From NCBI GenBank assembly GCA_947285985.1, contig CAMYPB010000046.1, positions 1-6,463 on the forward strand: 6,463 nucleotides of DNA. Reading direction: 5' to 3'. Numbering within the stretch: the first letter of the stretch is position 1; each line of letters starts with the position of its first letter. This DNA comes from an uncultured Holosporaceae bacterium. GTDB lineage: Bacteria; Pseudomonadota; Alphaproteobacteria; RUG11792. The position numbers and the translations under genes were made by a program. Of this stretch, positions 5,474 through 6,463 are shown piece after piece. The notes beneath the pieces were generated by a model. That model was not told the origin of the DNA. It did no database searches and saw only the letters and a program-made list of their open reading frames with translations.

Positions 5474-5500
5474 TTGTGAAAGTGTGTTATTGTATATAAT
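5474..5500 (+). promoter_or_regulatory. Probable slyB promoter
   Basis: TTGTGA (5474-5479) and a perfect TATAAT (5495-5500) are 15 bases apart. The start would be near 5507, giving a leader of about 29 bases that ends in AGG (5523-5525) before the ATG at 5536. Directly upstream lies a small perfect dyad, GAAAT (5459-5463) and ATTTC (5469-5473), touching the -35 box, which could be an operator half-site pair. Confidence 0.55.
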
Positions 5501-5535
5501 ATATTATTGTTAATTTTTAGACAGGTATTTGAAAA

Positions 5536-6027
5536 ATGATAAATTTAAAGAGAAGTGGAATTTTATCGACGATTGCCATCGCGATTCTGTTGTCTGGATG
5601 TGCGAATGATTTTTCTGGAAACAAATATGGTAGCGTTGGGATGGGGCAGGTCAACAAAGTTCAATTTGGACAGGTTGTTTCAATGCGGAGTATCAAAATA
5701 AAACTATCGGGAGAAGACAAGGGAAGTGGGGGAATGGTCGCAGGAGCAGCAGGAGGCGCACTCTTGGGATCGGCCTTTGGAAAAGGACATGGAAAAATAG
5801 CGAGTTCAGTTGGAGGGGGAATCATTGGAGGAGCGATTGGAAATTTGATTCAAAATAGAGATAAAGATGGTTTTGAATATACAGTACGCCTTGACAATGG
5901 GTCGACGATTGCCATAGCTCAAGGAGTTGAACCAAAGATTTCCGTCGGACAGAGAGTACAAATTATTAAGGCTGAAAAAGGAGTTAATTCAGATAGAGGG
6001 AGAAGTCGCATTATTCCAGCTGCATAA
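5536..6027 (+). CDS. slyB: SlyB-like outer-membrane lipoprotein (glycine zipper, 17-kDa antigen family)
   Basis: The product has 163 residues. A basic start (K5, R6) and hydrophobic run end in the lipobox LSGC, with Cys22 as the lipidation site. Residues 39-57 (QVNKVQFGQVVSMRSIKIK) align by eye with the same region of E. coli SlyB. A glycine-zipper double helix follows at about 65-103, rich in GGAxxG patterns. The C-terminal beta-rich part (112-146) has the family pattern YTVRLDNGSTI..QG.....VGQRV. SlyB and the rickettsial 17-kDa antigen belong to this family; SlyB helps keep the outer membrane intact under stress. Residue 23 is Ala, not Asp, consistent with sorting to the outer membrane under the enterobacterial rule. 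The next lipoprotein gene starts two bases after the stop, with no terminator, so they form an operon. Confidence 0.88.
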   Translation: MINLKRSGILSTIAIAILLSGCANDFSGNKYGSVGMGQVNKVQFGQVVSMRSIKIKLSGEDKGSGGMVAGAAGGALLGSAFGKGHGKIASSVGGGIIGGAIGNLIQNRDKDGFEYTVRLDNGSTIAIAQGVEPKISVGQRVQIIKAEKGVNSDRGRSRIIPAA

Positions 6028-6029
6028 TT

Positions 6030-6463
6030 ATGTTTTGTCGATATAAAAAGTTATTCTTTGCGTTGATTTCTTTTATTTGTCTTTCGGGATGTGAGAGCAA
6101 TTTTTTTAATACAAGAGTTTGGCTTAAGAAAGTTGATTTTCAAGTTGATCCGAATGCGAATAAAAGTAGGGCATTTGCGTGTCATATAGTTGTTCCATAT
6201 TCCAAGGATTTGAGGGATAGGATCGCATCTATGGATGCGCAGACTTATTTCTCTTCTATCAACAATCTTGAGAAGGAATATAAGGATTCCCTTGAGATTC
6301 ATAAATACGATATGATTCCAGGGAAAAATGTTTTAAATCAGATTGTTGATATAGGGTCGTATAGTCGGGCTCAGGGCGCATTTTTATTTGCGAAATATTC
6401 GACGCAAGGGAAATTTATGGAAGATGTTGGAGGATCTATGTCTATCGTTGTGAAGTTCTTACC
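6030..6463 (+). CDS. Lipoprotein, 3' end missing; weak resemblance to TssJ-type T6SS lipoproteins
   Basis: The frame from ATG 6030 stays open to the window end, giving 144 residues without a stop. A basic start (R4, K6, K7) and hydrophobic run end in the lipobox LSGC, with Cys21 as the lipidation site. The mature part has VDFQVDPNANKSRA (35-48), a beta strand HIVVPY (52-57), an MDAQTYF segment (68-74) and DMIPGKNV (94-101), then GAFLFAKY (116-123). This order (Asn-Pro-like opening, a D..FF-like segment, a PG turn, then a hydrophobic strand with A.Y) loosely matches TssJ, the outer-membrane lipoprotein of type VI secretion, or IglE of Francisella. This is inference from pattern only. It starts two bases after slyB without its own ribosome site, implying translational coupling. 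Genes beyond the window would settle the call. Confidence 0.8.
   Translation, partial: MFCRYKKLFFALISFICLSGCESNFFNTRVWLKKVDFQVDPNANKSRAFACHIVVPYSKDLRDRIASMDAQTYFSSINNLEKEYKDSLEIHKYDMIPGKNVLNQIVDIGSYSRAQGAFLFAKYSTQGKFMEDVGGSMSIVVKFL

Noticed and set aside
6051..6302. Minus-strand 83-codon open frame
   Set aside because: It is antisense to the lipoprotein gene that starts at 6030, which has a lipobox and is coupled to slyB.

Overview
The window is AT-rich (about one third G+C by eye) and looks like chromosome from an alphaproteobacterium, probably a host-associated one related to Rickettsiales or Holosporales. The reasons are the AT bias, an HU gene followed directly by tRNA-Val(TAC) (an order I recall from many alphaproteobacteria), a SlyB/17-kDa-antigen type lipoprotein, a single MFS importer-like protein, and several starts without a Shine-Dalgarno sequence. 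tRNA-His keeps an encoded G-1:C73 pair, which argues against the Rhizobiales/Caulobacterales/Rhodobacterales clade that lost it. The lineage is inference.

Left part (1-350, minus strand): tRNA-Cys (cut by the window edge), tRNA-Thr and tRNA-His, with good sigma70-type promoters upstream of tRNA-His and of tRNA-Cys. Next, on the plus strand, comes a secreted, extremely Lys/Glu-rich protein of 177 residues with a basic block in its middle, closed by a strong intrinsic terminator.

Middle (1305-4058, plus strand): hup (HU), tRNA-Val, a possible 31-codon lipoprotein-like ORF, dsbD (membrane thiol-disulfide reductase) and lspA (lipoprotein signal peptidase). The tRNA-Val promoter sits at the end of hup. 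I see no further promoter before dsbD, so dsbD and lspA may be expressed from the tRNA promoter. lspA ends at an intrinsic terminator that lies inside the overlapping 3' ends of lspA and a convergent MFS gene.

Right part: the minus-strand MFS transporter (4038-5270) and the plus-strand pair slyB plus an unfinished lipoprotein gene (6030 to the end) diverge from a 265-bp intergenic region holding both promoters. The unfinished protein loosely resembles TssJ-type type VI secretion lipoproteins.

Functionally the window is dominated by envelope biogenesis. LspA would process the two lipoproteins on the right, DsbD supplies reducing power to periplasmic thiol proteins, and SlyB-like protein sits in the outer membrane. 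I saw no insertion sequence, CRISPR array or prophage gene.
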